Shown here: piece after piece, positions 12,582-24,771 of the stretch
How the letters are laid out: the number at the start of each line of letters is the position of its first letter
Numbering within the stretch: the first letter of the stretch is position 1
Assembly (NCBI GenBank): GCA_029931535.1
Contig: JAQPZY010001628.1
Coordinates: 612,001 to 676,000 of the forward strand
Source of the DNA: Margaritifera margaritifera
Taxonomy: Eukaryota > Mollusca > Bivalvia > Unionida > Margaritiferidae
Direction of reading: 5' to 3'
Length of the DNA stretch: 64,000 bases
Made by a program: the position numbers and the translations under genes
Notes under the pieces: generated by a model
The model's database searches: none
What the model saw: the letters and a program-made list of their open reading frames with translations, nothing else
Told to the model about the DNA's origin: nothing

Positions 12582-12849
12582 ATAATCAGTTGTTCAAGGT
12601 GGCTACAATTTGTACTGAATCTACCGCAAAATTCATCACAAACTCCGGTTTAATTAATGGTTCCTATAAATCAGGTCATGTTTTTAATTTCACATTTAAC
12701 ATGATGAAAAATATTGTTAAAGGACCTACTTTTATGTATTGTATCGCCATGGGGCAAGTTCATGTGGTTAATGAATGATTTTATAAACCTGAAAAACGTG
12801 GCTAGTATTGGTCTTCAGTCAGTACTTCTGATTTCAAACAGACAGCATA

Positions 12850-13615
12850 AACTACAGTTTTCTCTGACCTTTCCCACCCTGTTTTAGATATTTGAACAGT
12901 TAGGTTGGGGTGGAAGGTCAGAGTTCATTCCCAATCAAAGACATGGAATTCGGCAAAACCATGTGGTGGTGGCATTGGGTAGTCACTTTAAACTGGGGCT
13001 TGCAAAAAATAGCAACATTGTATCAAACCCTACCTGTCTGACATCAATAAGTAGAATATTTACCTTCTCATTCATGGCAATTAAAAATTGTTTAACAAGC
13101 TAATGCATGACCCAAATTTACAAACTGGATAATCTAATTTGCCATTTCTCACATTGCATGGTCATGTGCCTTCATTAGTATTGACCTCAGAGGTCAAAGA
13201 ATCATCTGATACAAAAATTTATGTTGGGAATAGGCCAATTGTGATAGAATACCTATGCTGTGAGATTTGGCAGTCATGTGACTAAGCAATGCTGCAGGGT
13301 GGAGTGGATTGTTCATAAATACTAGAGAATCGGCTCTCTTATTGGTTAAGTATTTTATCTGAGATTGGTTAAGTATTTTATCTGAGAAGATAAATATTGT
13401 ACTTATTGATATCTGGCAGGTAGGGTTTGATACAGTGTCACTTAATTTTGCTATCCCCTGTTTACAGTAACTACCCTATGCTGCTACTATGTGGTTTCAG
13501 TGAATTACATGTTTTTTTATAGGGAATGTGTTCGGAGCTTCTGCCCCAACATAACTCTGCAAATATTTAATATCTAAAACAGGGGTGAGAAAGGTCAGAG
13601 GAAACTCGGACTATA
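12850..13615. mobile_element. Fold-back element with ~235 bp inverted arms
   Basis: Left arm 12850-13085 and right arm 13380-13615 are inverted complements: 'tctctgacctttcccaccct' with 'ggggtgagaaaggtcagagg', and 'gtatcaaaccctacctgtct' with 'ggcaggtagggtttgatac'. The ~295 bp centre holds a 21 bp duplication ('gattggttaagtattttatc', 13340-13383). No coding sequence. Arms are ~80% alike by eye. Confidence 0.8.
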
Positions 13616-13619
13616 ATTG

Positions 13620-13722
13620 TATGTCAATGCACATGGGTAAATCTGGTATATCTGAAACTGGCTGACATGAGATGTCAATGCACATGGGTAAATCTGGTAT
13701 ATCTGAAACTGGCTGACATGAG
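13620..13722. repeat. 51 bp x 2 direct duplication
   Basis: 'atgtcaatgcacatgggtaa' ... 'aaactggctgacatgag' occurs twice, perfectly, just outside the fold-back element's right arm. Confidence 0.92.
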
Positions 13723-13770
13723 ACAATCACATGCTTCAAGCCAGCTTTAACTGGTTATAATGTTTTAGAA

Positions 13771-13810
13771 TCTGATTTTGCTTGTTTGCATAATTCAAAG
13801 CAAAATCAGA
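13771..13810. other. 13 bp perfect inverted repeat (hairpin)
   Basis: TCTGATTTTGCTT (13771-13783) and AAGCAAAATCAGA (13798-13810), with a 14-base loop. Confidence 0.85.
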
Positions 13811-14821
13811 TGTTGGGGCCAGGCATCTTGTGAAAAGGTTCCAATTTTATGTTGAGTAGTGTATTTAATAATTTACATTGTTGTGGTTTTGAAATTTGTA
13901 TGTTTAAATTTAACAGCTGTATTCTATTACTTGCAATTTAAATTTGTGCATTCTGGCTGGTTTAAAATGATTGTTATATATTATGATATGTATTTTATGA
14001 TGTTGTTTTTTTTAATTGTAATATTCAAACCACAAAAATAAGCAAAAATTATACATCTGCAGAAATTACCAGTTATGCAGCAATTTATAGCACTGTATAG
14101 TTCCTATTTGACTTTGAGGAGAGTCCTGGACTAACATAAATTTGTAAAACTCTCTTTGACTCCCTAACTTTTATAACAGTCATAGAAATTATACTTGACC
14201 TTTTGATAGTATTCTCAATAACCTTGCACCTTAGTGATTTCATGGTTGTTAGATTAACTTCTGCTATCACCCGATTCCAAGCCTCTAGGAAAAACGAAAA
14301 AATGTGTCTTTCCCATTTGTATCCAATATAGACCATAAAATATTATATATTGGAAGTAACTCTTCCAAGATACTAGTATAATTACCTCCCCTTGTCACCA
14401 CTAACAGGCAACCTGCATACAAGATATTCTTCAGTTTAAGCTTTTGCTTGATACAGGCAACATCACATATGGTATACCTCCCAAAATCCTTAGGATTTTG
14501 TCTAGAAATATCGGTATCCATCTGCAAAGTTGGCATTATTTTGTTGAATTATCTTTACTTCAGGTATTGGTGACTTGTTTTTTTTTTGTGCTTTTTCATC
14601 AATGATTTTGTATAGTTTTCCACATTTGTGGACTTGATCACTGACCATGCCGTTTTTTGTTCTTGCTGTTTCCATACCTTAATAAAATTATATAGTAGGC
14701 ACACTTGAATTTTGTTGCATTTTCATGAGTTACAAATTTGGTACTCAAATTTGAATAGAGTTTGCACCTTGGTTGTTGTTCATTGTATAACTTAGTAATT
14801 TTTCATTGTCATTACAGGTAC

Positions 14822-15600
14822 ACAATAGTGACTAAATGCACCAAGTGTGAAAAAGTTCAAGATCTCGGAGGACACTCATGGAACATGCATCTGGTGTACT
14901 AAATGTACCTAATTTAAACCTTGCAATACCTGGTACCTGTGCAAGTTGGTCAGAAAGGCACTTGGGCACAAGTCTCCCTTGTGCTGTAGCAGGGCCAGAG
15001 TGCATATAAGTCTCAGCACATGGGGCTTTCTGCTGACCCTGCTGTAGTTTTCCACCCTCATCACCAGCCGTCAATGATGTCTGCCACTGTCCTGGTTCCC
15101 AACCAGTCCGACCAGCTGGTCAACTTGCCGTCCATTGCTACTTTTGATCAGAGGTCAGTTGTAACAATGGCTTGGGCTTCAGACCGACTGATCATTACTT
15201 TATCTAAAGCCTGTTACAGGGATCTTTTTGGTCTGTCCATCCATATACCCATCACACCACCAGCTCCATTGGCTCCCTCAACAGTCCAAGCTCAACTGCT
15301 TGCCATACATCAGTTCAGATGATGGGTCTGCATTTTATGGCTTATCCTGTAGGCAGGTACCAGAACATACCCTTGGGCAATGTTACTTCTTCCCATCTGC
15401 CTGGTATGATCTATGCAGATGTGGAAGTCTTGCCTGACAAGAAATCCCCAGATAAATGTGGGGACAACCTTGATCAATTTATGAACCCAGATCCTAATAT
15501 GGAGAGGGCTTGAGTTTAGCTTTAAAAGTTTTATCAAAGAGATTTATAGGATCTTGTCTCTGGCTAAGTGCCTGCTGCAGCAGTCTTCAAATCAGATGTA
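14822..15600 (+). pseudogene. E1 gag-like ORF1 (broken)
   Basis: Begins right after a splice-acceptor-like 'tgtcattacag' with a Cys-rich start (C..C....EDTHGTC..C..C), the pattern of DIRS gag N-termini. Later pieces include MSATVLVPNQSDQLVNLPSI (15074) and MAYPVGRYQNIPLGNV (15340), the latter paralogous to MAYPLERYHDTL in E3 (41949). Multiple stops and shifts; the piece after ~15600 decays to noise. Confidence 0.65.
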
Positions 15601-16470
15601 CTAAGTATGATATAATGAGAAGGAACATTCCTCTGTAATCTCTTAAGATCCAGGAGATTACCAATTGTCTGTCCAACAAGATTCAAGATGGCAGTAACTC
15701 CAAAGCTTTCTCAGAAAGTCAACTGCCAGCATCATTCTCCGCCTGTTAGTACAAAACATATTCAAACACCTACCATGTAGAAGTTCCAAGTTTGGACAGA
15801 GATATAGTGTCTGCCCCACTTTTCAATAAAATAGACTGTTGTGTGTTTTAGGCAACATCAACATTGGTGAGAAATATTGTAGCAACCTCATCTGTTCTTG
15901 AATTGGCTTCACTTGCAATCTTTAGACTTGTGGAGAAAATGGGTACATGCTTATAGTAAACATGCTTCATTGTGAAAATTGTTAACAGAACAGCTCACCA
16001 CACTATGGCAAATGCCTGGACTACCTTGTGCAGCTTGGATTTAGTGAGATGGGGTGCTTTCATTTGCTTGTCCTCACTTAAGCCCCACCACTTGATGGTG
16101 CTGTGATCATTACTTTTCAGTTCTCCCTCACAGTTCAGATTCTGTATTGAGGACATGAAAAGTAGACTGCACAAGAATTGCCTTTTCAGCTCACTTTACT
16201 GTCTCCATCTTTTTGCCCATGTCAGCTCCAGAGGTGAGACAACCATTGCCAAAGGACCGATGAATGAACTCCATTTAGCAGCAGTCATTTCACCAAAAAC
16301 AGCATTGTAGAAGGCAACAATCTTCTCAGTAGTGAAAACAATCTAAAAAAGGGGAGAGGAAGCCCATTTTCTCCTCCCCTATCTTCTGAATAATCAGTGA
16401 CAGTATCCCTGTAGGTACCAGGCTCCTTCTTTTTCATCTAGCTTACATTGTCTTATTTCTGGACAGTGAA

Positions 16471-17240
16471 TTGGTGATTCAAATTGTTTCACAGGGGCTT
16501 TGGATTTCATTCATCCAGCTCCATCCTTTTTTGTCCTTCCCATCTATGATGAAGCTCCAAGCTCAAGAATGCATTCATTTTACAGAAGGAGATCTAGAGT
16601 CTGCTCAGCAAGCAGGGGGTGGAGACAGTTTGCAAAATGAACTCTTCGGGTCTCTGTTCATGACTTTTCCAGTGTCAACAATAAACAGAAAGCTCTGGAT
16701 AGCAATCAGCATGAACCAGCTCATCAAGTTGATAGCTGCACACGGGTTCAAGATGGAGACAGCATGGTTGTTACAGCTATCCGTTAAGAGGAACGAGCTT
16801 GTGATCAGTCTAGGCTTGGCAGATGAATACTTTCATATCTCAATTCACCCATCTCCACAAAAGTTCTTTCAGTTCATGCTTTGAGGGACCATGTAGCAGT
16901 TTTGGACACTCCCATTTGGACTCAATATCAGTCAATGGGCCTTCACCAAGATAGTAAGCTGCATTGTCACACACTCCAGGTCACTCTTGACAGCAGCAAT
17001 TGCAGCATATGTGGATGACATCTTACAGAAACACATGGTAAATTCTATTCAGCATATGTGGATGACATCTTACAGAAACACATGGTAAGTTCTATTCAGC
17101 ATATGTGGATGACATCTTATAGAAACACATGGTAAGTTCTATTCAGCATATGTGGATGACATCTTACAGAAACACAGGATAAGTTCTATTCAGCATATGT
17201 GGATGACATCTTACAGAAACACATGGTAAGTTCTATTCTG
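16471..17240 (+). pseudogene. E1 reverse transcriptase with amplified YVDD segment
   Basis: The frame from 16471 contains KRNELVISLGLADEYFHISI, equivalent to the DIRS motif SLDLKDAYFHI with one catalytic Asp changed to Ala-Asp context. It is followed by THSRSLLTAAIAAYVDDILQ at ~16968-17027. YVDD holds the paired catalytic aspartates. A 47 bp stretch with this motif is repeated five times in tandem (17004-17238), which shifts the frame at each junction. Downstream RNase H resumes at 17272. A working enzyme would fill in the RNA-to-DNA step of retrotransposition; this copy cannot. Confidence 0.75.
17004..17238 (+). repeat. 47 bp x 5 tandem repeat in E1 reverse transcriptase
   Basis: Copies begin at 17004, 17051, 17098, 17145 and 17192 with 'agcatatgtggatgacatct'. 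Only a few differences separate them (acatgg/acagga, taaatt/taagtt, cag/tag), so the expansion is recent or homogenised. Confidence 0.93.
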
Positions 17241-17271
17241 ATTCAAGACATAAATAGATTATTCTCCCTCT

Positions 17272-18400
17272 TTGCTCAGGTTTTCCTGTGAATGGGAGGA
17301 GTCAGATCTCTCTCATCCCCAGCATTTCATTAATGTTGGAATGGAGTTTCTGACTCATCTCAATTTAATTCTTCCCTCCCCCCAGCACATTGCTCAAATT
17401 GTCAAACTCACCAAGTCTATCTTCAAGAAGACATGGATTTCCATGAGGAAGTTTCTGGAACTCCTCTGACTCTTCAACACAGTCACAGACCTTCTTCGTC
17501 TTGGCTAACTCTTTATGCACTCTGTACAAATGGCGCTGTTAGCTCAAAGGCACCCCTTTTCCAGTTGCCTGTATCAACATGTCTTGATCCCAACCAAGAT
17601 AAAACACTTCCTTCGCCAGTGGCAGAACAGAGAATGGCTGTCAGCTGAAACCCCTCTGAAGACCCCAAACCAGAAGTTACAGTCTGTGCAGGCACCAGCA
17701 TGCACAGTTGGGGTGCCCATCTTTTGCCTCACCTTAATACAGTAAATGCCAGATGGGTGTTTGAAAAAAGGACCCTTCACATAAATCTGAAAATGAAGGG
17801 CATACTCAGTGACTTTAATTGCCAGCAGAACCTCTTCTGCAGGAAGGTTGCCCTCATTATGTTGGACAATTCAGTGATCTCTGTTTCCTGGCCTAAGTTT
17901 TTCATTGTTGGTGCTTCCAGAATTATATCACTGCACAAAAAAACATATCCCAGGCAGGCTCAATGTCCTAGCCAACCTATTATCAAGGAGTGATCTCTCA
18001 TCATCAGATTTTCACTCTTTGGGGTCGTTAGATGATTGATCTTTTCGTGACCAGGTGGAACCACAAGATACCCACCTTTGTGTCACCATTACTGGGCCCA
18101 GATGCCTGGGCAGTGGATGATCTGTCATTCATTTGGGATGGGACTTGGGGATATGCCTTCCCATCATATGTTCTAATTCTGAGAGCAATTAAGAAAATAA
18201 GGGTTCAGACCTGCCAAGTGATTCTGATCACCCCTCTCAGATGGGACATGTCCTGTGTCAACAATCTACTCAATCTGATGTTAGATGTTCACTGGAAGAT
18301 CCAGATGACTCCCAACCAGCTTATACAGCTGAGATTGCAGGTCTTTCACCACTGTCTGGACCAACATTTCCTTCATTCCTGACTCTTATCAGAAATCAGT
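17272..18400 (+). pseudogene. E1 RNase H and downstream linker domain (frameshifted)
   Basis: 17272-17470 reads FSCEWEESDLSHPQHFINVG...MRKFLELL, then LFNTVTDLLRLG...MHSVQMALLAQRH. At ~17697-17715 comes MHSWGAHL (in another frame), the DIRS RNase H 'DAS..GWGAHL' core, followed by LHINLKMKGI (17788). 18032-18382 is open: MIDLFVTRWNHKIPTFVSP, DAWAVDDLSFIWDGTWGYAF and KKIRVQTCQVILITPL. This is the conserved linker that follows RNase H in DIRS/Ngaro elements. Three frames are needed, so it is non-functional. Confidence 0.75.
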
Positions 18401-18449
18401 GAGTGGAAAGGAGTTTAGCACTTCAGTAGTGGAAAGACTTTTCCTACAA

Positions 18450-18800
18450 GTTAGAGAGGAAAACCAAGATGTTAGTCCCCAAGCTTTGGCCTCTTGGCTT
18501 GAGTGGGTAATTTTGCTGAGCGTATTCAGAAATCTCACAGGATCAGATGCACATCATAAAAATATCAGCTTATGAGATTAGAACCATCTCTGCAAGCTTT
18601 GGAAATGATCACAACTGTTCAATTTAAGATAGCATCAAGGCTGTCAGCTAGCATGCACAGTCGACCTCAAGCTTTTATCGTTGTGATCTGGCCTTGCAGA
18701 GAAGAGATCTGCATCTGTAGGGTTTGATGGGTATTGCCCAGATATCTACCGGACCTTGTTAAGGCCAGTACAACCTCATTACTGACATTGGTTTTGAGCT
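18450..18800 (+). pseudogene. E1 tyrosine recombinase C-terminal part (broken)
   Basis: From ~18560: KISAYEIRTISASFG, then after a shift HAQSTSSFYRCDLALQRRD (18651-18710). This fits the recombinase pattern [H/Y]-x-x-R ... W-H ... F-Y-x-x-D, with the Trp codon replaced by TAG. In DIRS elements this enzyme replaces a DDE integrase and inserts a circular DNA intermediate without target-site duplication. The paralogous segments in E0, E2 and E3 support the call. Confidence 0.6.
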
Positions 18801-19195
18801 TTCACAGGATTTGCTTGGAACTTTTTCTTGGTAAGGATTCTCCTTACTATTCATCTAAGGCTTCTAGGTAATCATGTGTTGCCAGCTGTTATCCCTCACT
18901 TGTGTTGCCTCTCATTAGCAGAATGGTTTTATCCTTCACATGATGACCCATACCATAACATTCTCCAGAAGGTGATCAAGGTATAAGTTGGATGCTCATG
19001 CATTTCCACCTTCTCTTAGCTATAATCTTGAGGTTAATGTGGTTTGATAATGTATTCGACAGAGAAAGGACATGATTATCATAAGCTACTGTATGTTTCA
19101 CAGAGAATTCTAGCCTAATCACATTATGATTTACACCCTTTCCTTTCTCAGCAAATGCAAGCATACTTATTGATGTATCACTCAAGCTTAACTGA

Positions 19196-19293
19196 GGAGC
19201 ATCTGGTGGTGACAAAGGTTGGTAATGGTAGCCATCTAGTGGTGACAAAGGATGGTAATGGTAGCCATCTAGTGGTGAGAAAGGATGGTAATT
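19196..19293 (+). repeat. 33 bp x 3 repeat inside the right terminus of E1
   Basis: 'tggtaatggtagccatctag' recurs at a ~33 bp spacing with 'tggtgacaaagg' between. The left terminus of E1 has only one equivalent ('aattacctccccttgtcacc'), so the expansion arose in the right arm after insertion. Confidence 0.85.
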
Positions 19294-19371
19294 ATAATAA
19301 TATCTTGGAAGAGTTACTTCCATAAATACTATTTTTATAATCTATTTTGGATATTGATGGGAAAGACTCAT

Positions 19372-20695
19372 TCTTAGCTCTACTGGTCATAGACCAGAAA
19401 AGCTTATGGGATGGTCAGTTGTCTGTCGTCTGTCGTCCATTGCCCATCTGTCAGTTAGCACTAGTTTGTTATCACTCCTAAACTACATGGAGGATTGCCA
19501 TGAAACTTTACACACACATTCATCCCATGGTCTATGTGGTCGTAGATGAAAATGGTGCTGCTTGCACATCCAATATGGCCTGCCACAGTGGACATCTTGA
19601 AAATCTTGTTATCGCTGCTCATCCTGATTGGATGTTCACATCAAGATGGAGTTTTCATTAATAGACTTCTTATGATGTCTAGTTGGTTTTAAATGAAAAT
19701 GGTGCTGATCTGATAACCAATATGGCCTCCATGGCAGCCATCTTTAAAATCTTGTTATCGCTACTCCTCCTCAATGGATGGTCATATCAACTTGAGGTTT
19801 CCACTAAAAGACTTCTTATGATGTCTACTTGGTCCTAAATGAAAATGGTGCTGATCTAACTGCCAATATGGCCACCATGGCCGCCATCTTGAAAATCTTA
19901 TCGTAACTCCTCCTGAAAGTTATATTGATGTGGGGTTTTCACCAAAAGATTTCTTACAATGTCCAGTTGGTCTTAAATGAACATGGTGCCAATCTGACAT
20001 CCAATATGGCTGCCACACAGTGGCCATCTTGAAAATCCTGTTATTGCTACTCCTCCTGAATGGATCGTCGTATCAACATGAGGTTTTCACTAAAAGACTT
20101 CTTATGATGTCTACTTGGTCCTAAATCAAAATGGTGTCGATCTCATGTCCAATATGGCTGTCACAACAGCCATGTAGAAAATCTTTTAATCGCTACTTCT
20201 CCTGAACGGAAAGTCATATTGACATGGGGTTTTCACCAAAAGACTTCTTATAATGTCTACTTGGTCCCAAATGAAAATGATGCTGATCTGGGGTCCAATA
20301 TAGCTGCCACAGTGGCCAGCTTGAAAATCTTGTTATTACTACTTTTCCTGAATGAATGGTCATTCGTCATGGGTTTTTTACTAAAAGACTTCTTTTAATG
20401 TTTTGTTGATCTTAAATTAAAATGGTGCTGATCTGACATCCAATATGTGGCCATCTTGAAAATCTTGTTTTAGCTACTCCTATCAAAGGGAAAATCATTT
20501 TGACATGGAGTTTTGATCAGAAGAGTTCTTATGGTGTCTACTTGGTCCTAAATGAAAATGACTAACCCTCATTATGTCCACCATGGTGGCTATCTTGAAA
20601 ATATTGTTTTCTCTACTCCCAAATGGATTGCTATATCAACATGGGGTTTTCACCAATAGACTTCTTATGATACCTAGTTGGTCCTAAATGACACT
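19372..20695 (+). repeat. Family A repeat element, copy 2
   Basis: Begins 'ttagctctactggtcataga' directly at the right end of E1, then the conserved 5' module ('aaactttacacacacattca') and about eight ~150 bp units. The 3' module seen in the other copies is missing, so it is 3' truncated. Confidence 0.85.
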
Positions 20696-21069
20696 AAAGA
20701 TAAGAAACATTTTTTTTACATTTGCTAATTTGAAGAATAAAAATTTGCTGTTATGACAAACAGGCAACTAAAACAGTTAAACGAACAGGTTAGTCATCTA
20801 AAACAGAAATTGCAGGTATATGAACAGTACATCATACATAAAAGACATATCTACATTACATTGCATGATTGTAATACATAATCTAGTACCTAATAATGAA
20901 GAGTACAGTACATTCATACACACATAATTATGTATGCTACCATTAGACAGCATTAAAGACATTAGACATGTAAATGAATAAAATATGAACTAGAACAATT
21001 AGACAAGTAAAATATTGTTCAGGACAAATCACTTGTCCAGGACAAGTAGCTAGGAATTTTTTTTTTTTA

Positions 21070-21365
21070 GCCCTGGCAACTGATACTGACCCTGGGGACC
21101 ATCCTTGCCCACAGACTTGGACCCTGGGTCATAATTTTTTTTACAATTAAAATTCTCACCCTATAACCATATGCATGTGTGAGTTATACATGCAACTGAC
21201 ACTGCCCTGGGGTCCATCCTCACCTCTCAAAGTAACATAGCCCCAGGGTCATAGTTGGAAATTATAAAGATCCACACCCTCTAACTATGTATATACTTAC
21301 TGGGTATGAAAAGACAAATGTACATGCCTGAGTGACATGTACCCCTGGGGCAGTCCTTAACCTTA
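21070..21365. repeat. ~120 bp diverged tandem repeat, 2-3 copies
   Basis: 'caactgatactgaccctggg' (21078) and 'caactgacactgccctgggg' (21191) start parallel units with 'tccatcct' and 'agggtcata'; a weak third at ~21330 ('gtacccctggggcagtcctt'). Confidence 0.7.
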
Positions 21366-21518
21366 TAGACCTATCCAAGGGGATCAAATTTTGGGATGGA
21401 GATGAAAACAGGGAGGTATTGGTATACATGTTTTACAGATGTAGAAAGTCCAATGCTTATAGACTCCTTCTACTTTATAGAGGAATATTTGTGTGGACCA
21501 TTCTGTTTCTTTTGCCAG

Positions 21519-21685
21519 GTACAAGAGTTTCATCAGCTGGAGAGTAATCTACAAGTGTGTCAGTTTCTGGCTGACACCAGGAAATACCTGCATCAGATGA
21601 TTCGAACCATTAACATAAAGGAGGAGGTGCTAATTGCAATTCAGATTGTGGCTGACCTCTCCTATGCCTGGGAAATCATTGACAG
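21519..21685 (+). CDS. WASHC5: WASHC5 exon (3 of 11)
   Basis: Acceptor 'ttttgccag', donor 'gtaagt'. It opens in phase 0 with [15 protein letters not shown] and carries 55 codons plus two bases (ag). It is among the most conserved stretches of strumpellin, with [14 protein letters not shown] and INIKEEVL clearly recognisable. The preceding intron (8355-21518, 13.2 kb) is the longest complete one in the window. It holds the pogo-like pseudogene, a fold-back element, DIRS-like element E1 and a family A element. Confidence 0.95.
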
Positions 21686-22413
21686 GTAAGTTGAAGTTTA
21701 AGATAGATAGTTACCTATCATTATTTGGTTGTTTCTTTAGTTGCTTAGGTTCCCTCCATTTAGCTGTCTAAAGTGTAAAGGTTCTATCAGAGTTAGTGAC
21801 ATAAGGGCATCAGAACTGAGGCAACCAATATAGCCATGACTGCTGCAAATTATTTGTAAATTGTGAATGTACAGACTGATGGCTACCCACTTATTTGAAT
21901 AAATTCTCCTTGCCCCTGAAGCAACCATTTCACTTGAAAACCATTTCATTGCCCCGATAATCATCTGATCACTGATGCAAAGTATGATGATCAGAGTTCC
22001 ACATAAGATATTTAATCAATGACAGTTTTAGAAATGAAGAGGTAATTTACATTTTTTTAAATTAAAATCATATGTGATGCTAATAGTTGGATTGGTCTCT
22101 TGAGATTAAAGAGGATTAAAATATGACATTTTCATATGTAAGGACCTTGATGTTGGGAATGCTTTTTTCAAAGAGTGCCACATGTCACCATCTTTGCCCA
22201 CAATAGTATTTATGCAGGTCACTTGTTTTGCAATCAATGTGAAATAAATAAAATATAATGTAAAATGTAAAAGCTTTACTAATCCTTCACATTTGGACAG
22301 TTTTGCTCAGACTTTATTCTGCATATTGTATTACATAATCCTTAATTTGTATCTTTGCCAAGTTTTCAAAGCTTGAAAAATTTATATAAATACCATTTTA
22401 TTTCCATTTTCAG

Positions 22414-22489
22414 CTACACATCTTACATGCAGGAGGGAATCAAGAGAGATCCTTCATTGGTCATTAAACTCAGAGCCACATTTTTAAAG
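22414..22489 (+). CDS. WASHC5: WASHC5 exon (4 of 11)
   Basis: Acceptor 'ccattttcag', donor 'gtaaaa'. One base completes a split Ser codon, then 25 codons read YTSYMQEGIKR...KLRATFLK and end in phase 0. The Arg of KLRATFLK corresponds to human R583, another reported SPG8 site, and is conserved. The intron that follows (22490-30815) begins almost at once with the family B repeat element. Confidence 0.93.
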
Positions 22490-22524
22490 GTAAAAAGTTT
22501 CATACTTTGAGTTTGCTCTAATAC

Positions 22525-24425
22525 AGTTTTTAGCTTATGTGGCCAAAAGACCAAGTGAGCTTATGGCTCTGCATCTGGTTTGTGTTGTCTGGTATCCATC
22601 TACATTTGCCGTTTTAAACTTCTTAAAAACTACAGGACAGTTTCAACTAAATTTATTTCATGAAGGGATTTCAAGATTTTACAAATGATGCGAATTTGCC
22701 ATCAAATATGGCTGCCATTGCTAAAACTAGAAAGACCACTAAACAACTTCTCAAAAACTGCTCAACAGAATTTGACCAGTTTTCATCCTGGCATAAATGG
22801 CTTTCAAGTTTTTGCAAATGATGCTGATCACTATCAGATATGGCCACCCTTACTAAAGAAAAGAAAAACCTTTAAATGACTTCTACTAAAAAATTGCTCA
22901 ACCGAATTTGACCAAATTTTACAGAAACCATTCTGGCATAAAATACTTGCAAATTTATACAAATAAAGTTAATATCCCATCAGATACGGCTGCTATTACT
23001 AAAAGTAGACAAAAAATATAAACAACTTTTCAAAAAACTGCTTAACATAATTTGACCAAATTTAACAGGAATCATCCTGGTATAAATGGTTTTCAAGTTT
23101 TTACAAATGATGCTTATTCACAACCAAATATGGCCACCATTACTAAAAGAAAAGAAAAACTTTTAAATGCTTTTTTTCTCATATTTGATAGAAAGCATTC
23201 TGGCAAGAAGGGCTTTAAAGTTTTTACAAATGATGCTGATCTGCCATCAAATATGGCTTCAGTTACTAAAAATAGAAAAACCTTACAATTACTTCTTCTC
23301 AATATCTGTGAAACAGAATTTGACTAACTTTTGTATAGAAAACATCCTGGCTTAGAGGAGTTTTAAGTTTGTACAAATGATGATAATCTGCCATCAAATT
23401 TGACTGCCATTACTTAAAATAGAAAATCCTTTAAATGACTTCTCAAAAACCACTCAACAGAATATGACTAAATTTGACAGAAGACATTCTGGCATGAAGG
23501 GTTTTTAAACTGGTACATATGATGCTTATCCACCATCAAATATGACTGCCATTGCCAAAGATAGAAAAACCTTTAAATGACTTATTAAAAACCAATCCAC
23601 AGAATTTGACTAAATTTGACACAAAGCATTCTGGAATCAAGACCTTTTAATTTTGTACAAAAATGATGCTGATTTGCCATGAAATATGGCCACCATTGCT
23701 TAAAATAGAAAAATGCTTAAACACCTTTTTCTCAAAAACCACTTAACAGAATTTGATCAAATTTGACAGAAATCATTCTGGCATAAAGTACTTTAAATTT
23801 ATTCAAATGATGACCATTTGTCACCATTACTATAAATTGAAAAATCTTGAAAAAAACTTCTTCTCAAGAAGTGCTCAACAGAATTTGACCAAATTTGACA
23901 GAAAGCACCCTGTCATACTGGGCTTGTAAGTTTATATACATGATGCTGCCAATATGGCTGTCAGCTCTAAAAATAGAAAAGTTTTACCAACAACTTCTCA
24001 AAAACCACTCAACAGAATTTTACCAAATTTGACAGATAGTATCCTAGCTTGAAGGCATTTCAGATTTATATAAATAATTCTGATCTGCCATTAAATATAG
24101 ACCATTATAAAAAAAATAAAAACATTGAAACAACTTTATCGAAAAAAGTGCTAAACAAAATTTGACCAACTTTGCCAGAAAGCATCCTGGCATAAAGGCC
24201 TTTCAGTATTGGACAAATGCTGATGTGCTGTCAAATATAGATGAAGATACAAAAATAGAAAAACCTTGCAACAATTGTTTTCAGTACATGAAATCAACAG
24301 CATTGGATGAAATCTCTACAGATAGCATCTATATGACCCAGACTTCTTGGTCAGTTGCTCTTGCATTTAGCAGTTAGGCAGATATTACCTGTGTGAGTGT
24401 TATCAGATCCATTTGAGGCTCTTGT
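22525..24425 (+). repeat. Family B repeat element, ~11-12 internal units
   Basis: Starts 'gtgagcttatggctctgcat' and ends 'cagatccatttgaggctctt'. Internal unit ~150 bp: 'caacttctcaaaaactgctc', 'aacagaatttgaccaaattt', 'agcatcctggcataaagg', 'caaatatggctgccattact'. Small plus-strand open frames follow single units and are repeat artefacts. Confidence 0.85.
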
Positions 24426-24771
24426 TGATGTATAGTCAGTATATCTGAAATACAATCTCTTGTTTGTAACAAAATTGAATCATGCTTGAGCACAAATGTT
24501 CAGTTTCTAAAAAAGTTACTTTTAATAGTGCTTCATGGCATTGATATAGGAACATTCATTATTACTTGTCCCTATGAGAATGCAAGTCAGTTTTATCATA
24601 TGATGTGAACATTCATTTATTACCTGACTTTAGGAGAATGCATCTCAATTTCATCATACAGTCTTTCCAGTAGTCCTAGTTTTTCTTCCTTTTTCCTACT
24701 TTTTGTCAGAGTCCCTATTTTTCCCTCCATTTTTTTTGCAAATTGGACCTTCTATTTCTACTTTTTTCAGT

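Larger units (their letters stand above)
14285..19375 (+). mobile_element. E1: near-full-length degraded DIRS-like retroelement
   Basis: Inverted termini: left ~14285-14470 contains 'gaagtaactcttccaagata' and right ~19170-19375 contains its complement 'tatcttggaagagttacttc', extending outward to 'gtctttcccat' / 'atgggaaagac'. The order inside is gag-like ORF (14822-15600), reverse transcriptase (16470-17240), RNase H and linker (17270-18380), tyrosine recombinase (18450-18780), then the right terminus. This order and inverted rather than direct termini are characteristic of DIRS1-like elements. It lies in the intron between WASHC5 exons 2 and 3, in gene orientation. Confidence 0.8.

Noticed and set aside
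23052..23355. Small open frames in both directions
   Set aside because: Each follows one or two units of family B; peptide similarity is only repeat similarity.
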